This document shows, piece by piece, positions 1-6,323 of a stretch of DNA of 11,717 nucleotides. Within the stretch, counting starts at the first letter, position 1. Each line of letters starts with the position of its first letter. Location of the stretch: the NCBI GenBank assembly GCA_945900695.1, contig CAMDJU010000063.1:1-11717 (forward strand), in the 5' to 3' direction. This DNA is from Bordetella parapertussis. GTDB taxonomy: Bacteria > Pseudomonadota > Gammaproteobacteria > Burkholderiales > Burkholderiaceae_C. Under the pieces are notes generated by a model. That model made no database searches and was not told the origin of the DNA. It was given only the letters and a program-made list of their open reading frames with translations. A program made the translations under genes and the position numbers.

Positions 1-192
1 GCTGCGGTGGTCGAGCGCATCCACCGTGAGTTGGTGGCCATCACCAAATCGGCCGCGTTTGCGGCCAAGCTCGAATCACAAGGCTTGGTCGGTGAAGTGG
101 ATTCTTTGGCGGCTTTGGCCGCCTCGATGAAAAAGGAAAGAGAAAGTTATGCGGCGTTCATCAAGCGCAATGGAATCGTTGCCAGTGATTGA
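1..192 (+). CDS. Bug/TctC-family periplasmic solute-binding protein, C-terminal fragment
   Basis: Only the last 63 residues are in the window; the frame is open through base 1 and ends at TGA 190-192. The pattern matches the C-terminus of Bug/TctC receptors: a VVERIHRELVAI helix (from residue 3), a segment rich in small residues ending in a glycine (LESQGLVGE), then a helix carrying acidic and basic residues (MKKERESYAAFIKRNGI). In this family the mature protein is periplasmic, binds a small carboxylate and either feeds a tripartite tricarboxylate transporter or acts as an orphan receptor; Burkholderiales carry many copies beside catabolic genes. The downstream flavoprotein gene starts 9 bases after this stop, and its GAGGGGG ribosome site overlaps the stop, so the two are probably co-transcribed and the receptor may capture the operon's substrate. 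Ligand unknown. The family call rests on a short fragment, hence moderate confidence. Confidence 0.72.
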   Translation, partial: AAVVERIHRELVAITKSAAFAAKLESQGLVGEVDSLAALAASMKKERESYAAFIKRNGIVASD

Positions 193-201
193 GGGGGTTT
201 T

Positions 202-1407
202 ATGCCAACGAGTCTGACAGAGCTGCACCCCGTGGTGGTGGTGGGCGGTGGCATAGGCGGTGTGGCCATGGCCTTGGCCTTGGGGCGCCAAGGGCATCGG
301 GTCCAGTTGCTGGAACAGGCCGATCAAATTGGGGCCATTGGTTATGGTGTGCAAATGGGCCCCAATGTCATGCCCATGTTGGACGAATTGGGGGTTGGGG
401 CAGAGGTTCGCGCCGCCGCTTACTTCCCCACAGAGATCATGCTCTATGACTACCTCACAGGGCAAACGCTGTCGAATATCCCATTGCAAACCCCTCAGTT
501 TGCGCAGCGCTACCAGTCGCAACCGTATATCGCCATCCACCGCGTGGACATGCACGAGTTGCTGCTCAAAGCTTGCCAAAAGTACCCCCATATTTCGCTG
601 AATCAGTCCACCACTGTGACCGGTTACACCCAGACGCACGACGCTGTGAGCCTGCAGACGGCGCAAGGCCAGACCATCCAAGCCGCGGCCGTTGTGGCGT
701 GTGATGGCTTGCGCTCGCGTTTGCGCGCCCAAATGCATCCTGAGGATGTCCCGCGTGAATCGGGTTATGTGGCCCACCGAAGCCTGATCCCGATGGACCA
801 AGCCCCGGCCCAGGTGCAACAACGCCAAAGTGTCACCATGTGGGCAGGGCCGGGCTTGCACGTGATTTACTACCCCCTGCGACAAGCCAGCTTGCTCAAC
901 ATTGTTTTGGTGGTGCGCATGCCTGCGCATTTGTCGTCCACCCAAGACGAGGGTTACCAGGAATACCTGCAAGACTTGCTGGCACAGGCGCAACCCGAGG
1001 CGCAGCAGGTGGCGCGCTTGGCCAATCTTGAACGGCGCTGGGCCATTGCCGACCGCGAACCCAAGCGCCACTGGCACGATGGTCGTGTTTGTCTGTTGGG
1101 CGATGCGGCCCACGCCACGCTGCAATCCTTGGCCCAAGGGGCTGGCATGGCCATTGAGGATGTGGTCTGCCTGTCGCAGCTGATGCAGCAGCACGGCACG
1201 GACATCTCTTCTGCTTTCAGGGCCTTTGAGCGGGCGCGTTTTTTGCGCACAGCTCGGGTTCAATGGGTGTCGCGTCACCTGTGGGAAGACTATCACTGCG
1301 AAGGCGTGCAAGCGCAGGTGCGGTCTGAGATCTTCAGCCAAAGAGACGTGGAAGACCAGTACCGCTGCCTGGACTGGCTTTGGACGCCCCAGGCCAAGGC
1401 AACTTGA
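202..1407 (+). CDS. FAD-dependent aromatic hydroxylase (3-hydroxybenzoate 6-hydroxylase-like)
   Basis: 401 aa, the usual length for single-component class A flavin hydroxylases, which use NAD(P)H and O2 to hydroxylate an aromatic ring in the cytoplasm. Visible motifs are the N-terminal Rossmann glycines GGGIGG (residues 15-20) with the ribose-binding acid E38, the DG motif D168-G169 (ACDGLRSRLR), and the GD motif G300-D301 in GDAAHATLQSLAQGAGMAIED. The stretch IGYGVQMGPNVMPMLDELG (46-64), WAGPGLH (214-220) and YYPLR (223-227) resemble 3-hydroxybenzoate 6-hydroxylases (NagX/MhbM type) and salicylate hydroxylase relatives more than UbiH. H220 and Q308 are likely active-site positions by analogy. 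The start at 202 has a strong GAGGGGG site at 190-196, overlapping the receptor's stop. It is followed 61 bases later by the FMN dehydrogenase. The flavin hydroxylase call is firm; the exact substrate is inference and could be another hydroxybenzoate or a heteroaromatic acid. Confidence 0.85.
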   Translation: MPTSLTELHPVVVVGGGIGGVAMALALGRQGHRVQLLEQADQIGAIGYGVQMGPNVMPMLDELGVGAEVRAAAYFPTEIMLYDYLTGQTLSNIPLQTPQFAQRYQSQPYIAIHRVDMHELLLKACQKYPHISLNQSTTVTGYTQTHDAVSLQTAQGQTIQAAAVVACDGLRSRLRAQMHPEDVPRESGYVAHRSLIPMDQAPAQVQQRQSVTMWAGPGLHVIYYPLRQASLLNIVLVVRMPAHLSSTQDEGYQEYLQDLLAQAQPEAQQVARLANLERRWAIADREPKRHWHDGRVCLLGDAAHATLQSLAQGAGMAIEDVVCLSQLMQQHGTDISSAFRAFERARFLRTARVQWVSRHLWEDYHCEGVQAQVRSEIFSQRDVEDQYRCLDWLWTPQAKAT

Positions 1408-1468
1408 GCGCTGTGGCTGGCCTTCACATGCCTGGTTTCTCAGTCAGCGGCGGGTGGATTCAGGGGGT

Positions 1469-2647
1469 ATGCGCTTGACACGGGCCCACTCGATTGAAGA
1501 CTTGCGTCTGGCGGCGCAGCGCCGTTTGCCACGCGCCTTGTATGATTTTTTTGATGGCGGTGCAGAGGATGAAGTGAGCTTGCACGCCAACCGCCAGGCA
1601 TTCCAAGCCTTGCGTTTTCGTCCCCAGCTGTTGCGCAATGTGTCGGTGATCGACACCCACAGGGAGGTGTTTGGGCGCAGCATCGCCATGCCCATGGCCA
1701 CGGCTCCGACCGGTGCATTGGGCTATGGTTATCCAGGCGCCGATGTGGCCATTGCCAAAGCCGCTGTGGCAGCGGGCATCCCCTACATCTTGTCAAGCAC
1801 CGCCACTGCATCTATGGAGCGCATTGCCAAAGCCGTTGAAGGTCGACTTTGGTTTCAGCCCTACACCCTCAAGGACAAGGACTTTTTCTTTGGCTTGATC
1901 CGCCGTGCCCTGGCGGCCGATTACGAGGCGCTGGTCATCACGGTGGATTTGCCGGTGGGCGGAAACCGCGAGCGAGACCATCGAAATCACTTTTCCGTGC
2001 CCTTCAAATTCACCCCGCACAACCTGTTGGACTTTGCATCCAAGCCGGCTTGGTGTTGGCGCATCGCGCGGCATGGCATGCCGGTGATGGAAAACCTGTT
2101 GGGATTGGCCCATCAGCAAGCCAGTGCCTCGGCTTTGGCCTCATCGGTCGGGCGCAACCATGACACCGGCTTTGATTGGGCTGCCTTGCAACAAGTGCGG
2201 GATCTCTGGCCCAGGCCGCTGGTGCTCAAAGGCATCTTGCATCCGGCAGATGCTGAGCGGGCTTGCGCCATGGGCTGTGATGCTTTGGTGGTCTCCAACC
2301 ACGGTGGTCGCCAGTTGGACGGGGCGGTGGCCACTTTGCATGCTTTGCCGGATGTGTTGCGGGCGGTGCGCGGGCGCATACCGGTGTGGGTCGATGGGGG
2401 TGTGCGGCGCGGTCAAGATGTGGTCAAGGCCTTGGCCTTGGGGGCACACGGTGTGTTGGTGGGTCGTGCCATGGTTTTTGGGGCCACTGCCGCAGGCGAG
2501 GCCGGTGCCCAGCGTGCTTTGGCCATCTTGAAAGACGAACTGATCCGCACCATGAGCTTGTGTGGCACCCCGAGTTTGAGCGACATTCATGCAGAATTGT
2601 TGATGCCAGCGCCCGCGGGTGGCTTGACGGATTCGGCTCACCCATGA
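1469..2647 (+). CDS. FMN-dependent (S)-2-hydroxy-acid dehydrogenase, mandelate/lactate dehydrogenase family
   Basis: 392 aa from ATG 1469. The frame is open back to 1226, but homology begins only at MRLTRAHSIEDLRLAA, and GGTGGATTCAGGGGG lies just upstream of 1469. It is a TIM-barrel enzyme that oxidises an (S)-2-hydroxy acid to the 2-oxo acid through FMN. Expected residues are present: Y25 in the N-terminal YDFFDGGAEDE block, Y132 in WFQPYTLKDKD, D160 in ITVDLPVGG, R167 in GNRERD, K254, the catalytic H278 with R281 in SNHGGRQLD, and the FMN phosphate region VDGGVRRGQD (308-317). The NRERD motif and the PAWCWRIARHGMP segment (about 193-205) resemble (S)-mandelate dehydrogenase MdlB, where this region docks on the inner membrane and passes electrons to quinone; membrane association here is inferred from that. 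L-lactate or an aliphatic hydroxy acid remain possible substrates. It sits between the ring hydroxylase and the exported methyltransferase-like gene. Confidence 0.88.
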   Translation: MRLTRAHSIEDLRLAAQRRLPRALYDFFDGGAEDEVSLHANRQAFQALRFRPQLLRNVSVIDTHREVFGRSIAMPMATAPTGALGYGYPGADVAIAKAAVAAGIPYILSSTATASMERIAKAVEGRLWFQPYTLKDKDFFFGLIRRALAADYEALVITVDLPVGGNRERDHRNHFSVPFKFTPHNLLDFASKPAWCWRIARHGMPVMENLLGLAHQQASASALASSVGRNHDTGFDWAALQQVRDLWPRPLVLKGILHPADAERACAMGCDALVVSNHGGRQLDGAVATLHALPDVLRAVRGRIPVWVDGGVRRGQDVVKALALGAHGVLVGRAMVFGATAAGEAGAQRALAILKDELIRTMSLCGTPSLSDIHAELLMPAPAGGLTDSAHP

Positions 2648-2701
2648 ACATGGATATTCAAGGGTGCTGACATTTTTTTATTGTTTGGGAGCATCTGAAG
2701 C

Positions 2702-2773
2702 GTGAATTGCACACAAAAAATTCGGGCCCTTGGGTTCTGCAGTTGGGTATTGCTGTGTTCGCTCAGTTGGGCG
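2702..2773 (+). other. Predicted Sec signal peptide of the methyltransferase-like protein
   Basis: Residues 1-24: a basic start (K6, R8), a hydrophobic run LGFCSWVLLCSLSW (10-23) and a small-residue -3/-1 pattern S22-W23-A24 before Q25. The run contains C13 and C19 but no proper lipobox (the residue before each Cys is F or L, not G or A), so lipoprotein processing is unlikely. An uncleaved N-terminal anchor is the alternative. Confidence 0.65.
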
Positions 2774-3547
2774 CAACCCGCGGGCAACGCTGCCACGTAC
2801 AAACCCACCCTGGGTCAAATGGGCAAAGACGTGATGTGGCTGCCCACGCCCAAAGAGTTGGTGGACAACATGCTGAGCATGGCCCAGGTCAATGACCAAG
2901 ATTTGCTGTATGACTTGGGTGCGGGAGATGGTGTGATCGCCATCACCGCGGCAAAAAAGCACGGCGCGCGCGCGGTGGGCATTGAGTACAACCCCAAAAT
3001 GGCGGCTTTTGCCCAGCAAAAAGTGATTGAAGCTGGGGTGCAAGACAAGGTGCGCATCGTTCACGGCGATATTTTCCAAACCGACTTCAGCCAGGCCACG
3101 GTGTTGACGCTGTATTTGTTGCCCGAAATCAATTACCAGCTGCGCCCCACCATCCTCAAAATGAAGCCTGGGACCCGCGTGGTCTCGCACGACTTTGACA
3201 TGGTCGAGTGGGAGCCCGACGCCATCACCCAAACCGCCCGCGCTCGGGCCATGATGTGGGTGGTGCCTGCGGATGTGGCGGGAAATTGGACTTTTCAGCC
3301 AAGCCAAGGCGCACCATTTGATGCTCGGTTCGATCAAGTTTTCCAACGCATTGGGGGCGTCAGGCGCATGGGGGGGCAAGAGCAGGCCTTGGTAGGGGCC
3401 CAGTTGCAAGCCGATCGTTTGAGTTTTCAATACGTCGCCGCCGATCAAAGCATCCACACCGTCAAGGCCACCGTCCAGGGCAATCGCATGCAGGGGCAAG
3501 ACATTTCTTTGGCTCAAACGGTGGCTTTCACAGCCTATCGTCGCTGA
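2702..3547 (+). CDS. Exported class I SAM-methyltransferase-fold protein (ATPSCKMT/FAM173-like)
   Basis: 281 aa from GTG 2702, with GGGAG at 2687-2691. The next in-frame ATG lies past residue 39 and would remove the whole leader. Residues 1-24 look like a Sec signal (K6 and R8, hydrophobic 9-23, cleavage after SWA). Residues 70-143 form a Rossmann methyltransferase core: motif I D71-L-G-A-G-D-G77, acidic end of strand 2 at E95 in VGIEYNP, motif D123 in HGDIFQTD, then LYLLPEIN (137-144) where catalytic residues sit in this group. Relatives of the FAM173/ATPSCKMT type methylate lysine on membrane proteins. The region after about 195 (FQPSQGAPFDARF, then strand-like repeats to the end) looks like a separate beta domain. 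It lies 54 bases after the FMN dehydrogenase and ends just before a terminator-like hairpin. The substrate is unknown, and how a periplasmic protein would obtain SAM is unexplained; it may have lost catalysis or be anchored and face the cytosol. Confidence 0.75.
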   Translation: MNCTQKIRALGFCSWVLLCSLSWAQPAGNAATYKPTLGQMGKDVMWLPTPKELVDNMLSMAQVNDQDLLYDLGAGDGVIAITAAKKHGARAVGIEYNPKMAAFAQQKVIEAGVQDKVRIVHGDIFQTDFSQATVLTLYLLPEINYQLRPTILKMKPGTRVVSHDFDMVEWEPDAITQTARARAMMWVVPADVAGNWTFQPSQGAPFDARFDQVFQRIGGVRRMGGQEQALVGAQLQADRLSFQYVAADQSIHTVKATVQGNRMQGQDISLAQTVAFTAYRR

Positions 3548-3554
3548 ACCCACG

Positions 3555-3580
3555 CTTCAGACAATGTGCTTTGTGTGAAG
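3555..3580 (+). promoter_or_regulatory. Hairpin able to compete with the terminator (possible antiterminator)
   Basis: CTTCAGACAA (3555-3564) pairs with TTGTGTGAAG (3571-3580) at 9 of 10 positions (one G-G mismatch) around a 6-base loop. Its right arm shares bases 3571-3577 with the left arm of the terminator stem that follows, so the two hairpins cannot form together. This is the layout of an attenuator, but no leader peptide, ligand-binding core or trigger is visible. Chance pairing is possible. Confidence 0.4.
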
Positions 3581-3598
3581 ACCTGCACAGAGTTTTTT
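3569..3598 (+). terminator. Intrinsic terminator after the methyltransferase-like gene
   Basis: CTTTGTGTG (3569-3577) pairs with TGCACAGAG (3584-3592), giving six Watson-Crick pairs and three G-U pairs around loop AAGACC, followed directly by six T (3593-3598). It lies 21 bases after the stop at 3547 and before the hydrolase start. The stem is only moderately strong, so read-through is likely and partial termination fits best. If it works, it splits the catabolic genes into two transcription units. Confidence 0.55.
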
Positions 3599-3626
3599 GA
3601 CAACCCAAAGCTTCAACATGAATAAT
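3597..3626 (+). promoter_or_regulatory. Sigma-70-like promoter motif overlapping the hydrolase start
   Basis: TTGACA (3597-3602), an 18-base gap, then AATAAT (3621-3626), in an AT-rich pocket right after the terminator. The -35 match is perfect and the -10 is 5 of 6. The problem is position: a transcript from it would begin near 3633, inside the hydrolase gene and past its ATG at 3618, with no good start codon soon after. It may be a chance match, or may serve only the genes further down. Confidence 0.25.
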
Positions 3627-4796
3627 TCCATCCGCCCTCAGTACGAAACAACTTCAGAATGGGTTCACATTTCTTTTGCTGAAACTTCCGCTTTCAAATC
3701 TGTTTATGGGTTTGCTGGCTCCTTGGGAACCGTGCATTTGGAAGGGGTTCGATACCTGCCCAAAGGGGTGCCTTCCAAAACATTGGTGATTTACATGCAC
3801 CCGGCCACCACGTTGCAGTTGTTGCCCATGCCGCGGGCCATGGCCGCGGCGGGATTCCATGTGTTGTGCGCAGGCAGTCGCTATGCCCGCAATGACAGTG
3901 CATTGATCATGGAGAATGTGGTCGTCGATTTGGGGGCCTACATTCGCCATGCCAAAACGGTCTGGGGCTATGAAAAAGTGGTGTTGGCAGGTTGGTCTGG
4001 TGGCGGCTCCCTGGCCTTGTTGTACCAGTCACAAGCGGAGCGACCCAGCATCACGCACACCCCAGCGGGCGACCCATGCCACATCATGACGGCGGGCTTG
4101 ATGCCTGCGGACGCATTTATTTTCCAAGCCGCTCACGTATCTCGGGCAGTGACGTTCGCGGATTGGATTGACCCCAGCGTCATTGACGAAAACAATCCAG
4201 ACCTGCGCGACCCGGAGTTGGATATATACAACCCCGATCTGCGGCCCCCTTACAGCGCTGAATTCATGCATCGGTTTCGGCAGGCGCAACTCGCCCGCAT
4301 TCGCCGCCGCACGGAATGGGTCAAGCACACATTGGAGGGGTTGCGCAAAAGTGGCGGCAAGGAAATGGAGCGCGGTTTTGTGACCCACAGAACCATGGCC
4401 GAGCCCCGATTTTTAGATCCATTGCTCGATCCCAACGATCGGCCCATAGGCACTTGCTTCATGGGTGACCCAGAAACTGCCAACAATGGCCCCGTGGGAT
4501 TGGCCCGTTTTTCGACCCTGCGCTCTTGGTTGTCGCAATGGTCACCCGATGACACCCATGCCCATGGCGAAACCTGTGCGGCGGGCATCACGGTACCCAT
4601 GTTGTCGATAGAGCACACGGCTGACGATGCAGTGCCCCAGCCGCACACGCACCGCATTCACACCGCATCAGCCAGTTTGGACAAAACCATGGTGGCCATT
4701 GGCGGGGCGAATCACTATTTCGTGGGCCAACCCGGCTTGTTAGAACAAGCGGTGGAACTGTGCTCCGATTGGATGCACGATCGGCACCTCACATGA
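3618..4796 (+). CDS. Alpha/beta hydrolase of unknown substrate
   Basis: 392 aa from ATG 3618. A TTG at 3597 is in frame but lies in the terminator's T-run, so the ATG is preferred although its ribosome site is poor (AAAG at 3606-3609). Fold evidence: strand TLVIYMHPAT (55-64), where HPAT probably forms the oxyanion site; strand FHVLCAGSRYARND (80-93); nucleophile elbow GWSGGGS with S127; acid D336 or D337 in IEHTADDAVPQ; and catalytic His H366 in GGANHYF. Between elbow and acid there is a large insert (about 140-310) with the unusual segment DPELDIYNPDLRPPY and two charged helices, presumably a lid that sets the substrate. No signal peptide is visible, so it is probably cytoplasmic. Its stop overlaps the aldehyde dehydrogenase start by ATGA, so translation is likely coupled. 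It could be an esterase, lactonase, C-C hydrolase or thioesterase; I do not recognise a characterised relative. Confidence 0.8.
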   Translation: MNNSIRPQYETTSEWVHISFAETSAFKSVYGFAGSLGTVHLEGVRYLPKGVPSKTLVIYMHPATTLQLLPMPRAMAAAGFHVLCAGSRYARNDSALIMENVVVDLGAYIRHAKTVWGYEKVVLAGWSGGGSLALLYQSQAERPSITHTPAGDPCHIMTAGLMPADAFIFQAAHVSRAVTFADWIDPSVIDENNPDLRDPELDIYNPDLRPPYSAEFMHRFRQAQLARIRRRTEWVKHTLEGLRKSGGKEMERGFVTHRTMAEPRFLDPLLDPNDRPIGTCFMGDPETANNGPVGLARFSTLRSWLSQWSPDDTHAHGETCAAGITVPMLSIEHTADDAVPQPHTHRIHTASASLDKTMVAIGGANHYFVGQPGLLEQAVELCSDWMHDRHLT

Positions 4797-6283
4797 GTGG
4801 CAATGAAATGATCCATTCTTTGCAATCATTCATTGCCGGCCAATGGCGCCATGCCAGTGGCCCCGAATACAACACCCATTACCCTGCAGATGGCAGCGTT
4901 GTCGCGCAACTCCATGCCGCCACAGCGGCCGATGTGGATGAAGCCGTGCAAGCGGCTGAGCATGCCCGACTGCACAGCACGTGGGCCCGGCTCAAGCGGC
5001 ACGAGCGCGCTGGCATGCTCTACCGCATGGCCGCTGGCATCCGTGAGCGGGCTGAGGAGTTGGCGCAACTGCAAAGGCTGGACAACGGCAAACCCATCAA
5101 CGAGACCCGTGCCTTGGTGGCCAGTGCAGCGGGCACTTTCCAATATTTTGCGGCGGCTTGTGAAACTTGGGAGGACCAACTCACCCCTCAGCGCGGCGAC
5201 TTCATCACCATGAGTGTGCATGAACCTTTGGGGGTGGTGGCTGCGATCACCCCCTGGAACTCGCCGATCGCCAGCGAAGCCCAAAAAATCGCCCCGGCCT
5301 TGGCCGCAGGGTGTGCGGTGGTCATCAAGCCCGCCGAAATCACCCCGCGCATGGCCTTGGAGTTGGCGCGCATTGGCCAGCAAGCGGGTGTGCCCGATGG
5401 CATTTTGAGTGTGCTGCCCGGCAAAGGCTCGTTGGTCGGCGATGCGCTCGTGCGCCACCCCTTGATCCAGCGCATTGCCTTCACAGGGGGCACCGAAGTG
5501 GGTTTGGGCATTCAGCGCTTGGCGGCTGAAAAGCTGATGCCGACTTCCTTGGAGTTGGGGGGCAAATCCCCGACCATCGTGTGTGCCGATGCCGATTTGG
5601 ACCACGCGGTGGCTGGCGTCTTGTATGGCATCTTCAGCTCATCGGGTGAATCCTGCATCGCTGGCTCCAGGGCTTTTGTGCACGCCTCGGTCTACGCCGC
5701 ATTTCGCGAACGACTGCTTGCGGGTGTGCGCGCTTTGCGGGTGGGCGACCCGGCCGATGAGCGCACCCAAATGGGCCCACTGATCCATCACCGCCACCGC
5801 ACGGAGGTAGAGCGCTATGTGGAACTGGGCTTGTCAGAAGGTGGCCAGTTGTTGCACGGGGGTGGCCGACCCACAGGCGCCGTTTATGACCGCGGCAGCT
5901 ATTACTTGCCCACGGTGATCGAGGGTTTGCCCAACACGGCTCGCATGTGCCAAGAGGAAATTTTTGGTCCTGTGCTGGCCCTCTTGCCGTGGCACAGCGA
6001 GCAAGACTTGCTCGATCAATGCCACGACAACGTTTATGGCTTGGCCGCAGGGATTTGGACCCAAGACTACAAAACCGCTTGGCGCCTGGGCAGTGCGCTG
6101 AACACGGGGACGGTGTGGGTCAACACCTATAAGGTGTTTTCCATCAGCACCCCTTTTGGTGGCGTGAAAATGAGCGGCATGGGTCGCGAAAAAGGCCGCC
6201 AAGGTATCTTGGAGTACACCCGGCAAAAGAGTTTTTACTGGGGCCTCAACGCCAATCCCATGCCATGGGCCACACCGGCTTGA
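4793..6283 (+). CDS. NAD(P)+-dependent aldehyde dehydrogenase
   Basis: 496 aa from ATG 4793, chosen because it overlaps the hydrolase stop in ATGA (4793-4796); ATG 4808 is an alternative five residues later. It is a standard full-length ALDH oxidising an aldehyde to a carboxylate (or acyl-CoA) in the cytoplasm. Motifs in order: TPWN (153-156, N156 oxyanion), cofactor lysine K179 in VIKPAE, FTGGTEVG (230-237), general base E254 in LELGGKSP, catalytic C288 in SSGESCIAGSR, EEIFGP (388-393) and PFGGVKMSGMGREKG (454-468). The variant GESC in place of the common GQxC is within family range. The acid at E182 after KPA may weaken NADP+ use. In context it probably oxidises an aldehyde made upstream in the same pathway, possibly after the hydrolase or a C-C cleavage. 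Family certain, substrate unknown. The next gene starts 40 bases downstream. Confidence 0.92.
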   Translation: MSGNEMIHSLQSFIAGQWRHASGPEYNTHYPADGSVVAQLHAATAADVDEAVQAAEHARLHSTWARLKRHERAGMLYRMAAGIRERAEELAQLQRLDNGKPINETRALVASAAGTFQYFAAACETWEDQLTPQRGDFITMSVHEPLGVVAAITPWNSPIASEAQKIAPALAAGCAVVIKPAEITPRMALELARIGQQAGVPDGILSVLPGKGSLVGDALVRHPLIQRIAFTGGTEVGLGIQRLAAEKLMPTSLELGGKSPTIVCADADLDHAVAGVLYGIFSSSGESCIAGSRAFVHASVYAAFRERLLAGVRALRVGDPADERTQMGPLIHHRHRTEVERYVELGLSEGGQLLHGGGRPTGAVYDRGSYYLPTVIEGLPNTARMCQEEIFGPVLALLPWHSEQDLLDQCHDNVYGLAAGIWTQDYKTAWRLGSALNTGTVWVNTYKVFSISTPFGGVKMSGMGREKGRQGILEYTRQKSFYWGLNANPMPWATPA

Positions 6284-6323
6284 GCGTATCTTCTTCACCG
6301 AACTTTAACCATCAGGAGACAAC

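Noticed and set aside
231..262. GG-rich run that could form a two-layer G-quadruplex at the start of the flavin hydroxylase
   Set aside because: The run is fully explained by the valine and glycine codons of the Rossmann motif.
868..882. Tyr223 in IYYPLR taken as loss of an active-site histidine seen in some 3-hydroxybenzoate 6-hydroxylases
   Set aside because: The nearby H220 in GLHVIYYP fits the conserved histidine position better, so no loss can be claimed without an alignment.
76..1341. A 421-codon open frame on the minus strand across the flavin hydroxylase gene
   Set aside because: It is antisense to a gene with clear FAD motifs; its translation is rich in H, R and Q with no recognisable domain, as expected of a mirror frame in GC-rich DNA.
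1226..1468. An upstream extension of the FMN dehydrogenase by 81 codons
   Set aside because: It overlaps the flavin hydroxylase gene by about 180 bases and its translation looks unlike the family; homology and a ribosome site begin at 1469.
2648..2701. T7 run (2672-2678) after the FMN dehydrogenase as a terminator
   Set aside because: No stem of useful length precedes the T-run.
2678..3553. A 291-codon minus-strand open frame opposite the methyltransferase-like gene
   Set aside because: The plus strand has a signal peptide and methyltransferase motif I; the antisense translation shows no domain and has no ribosome site.
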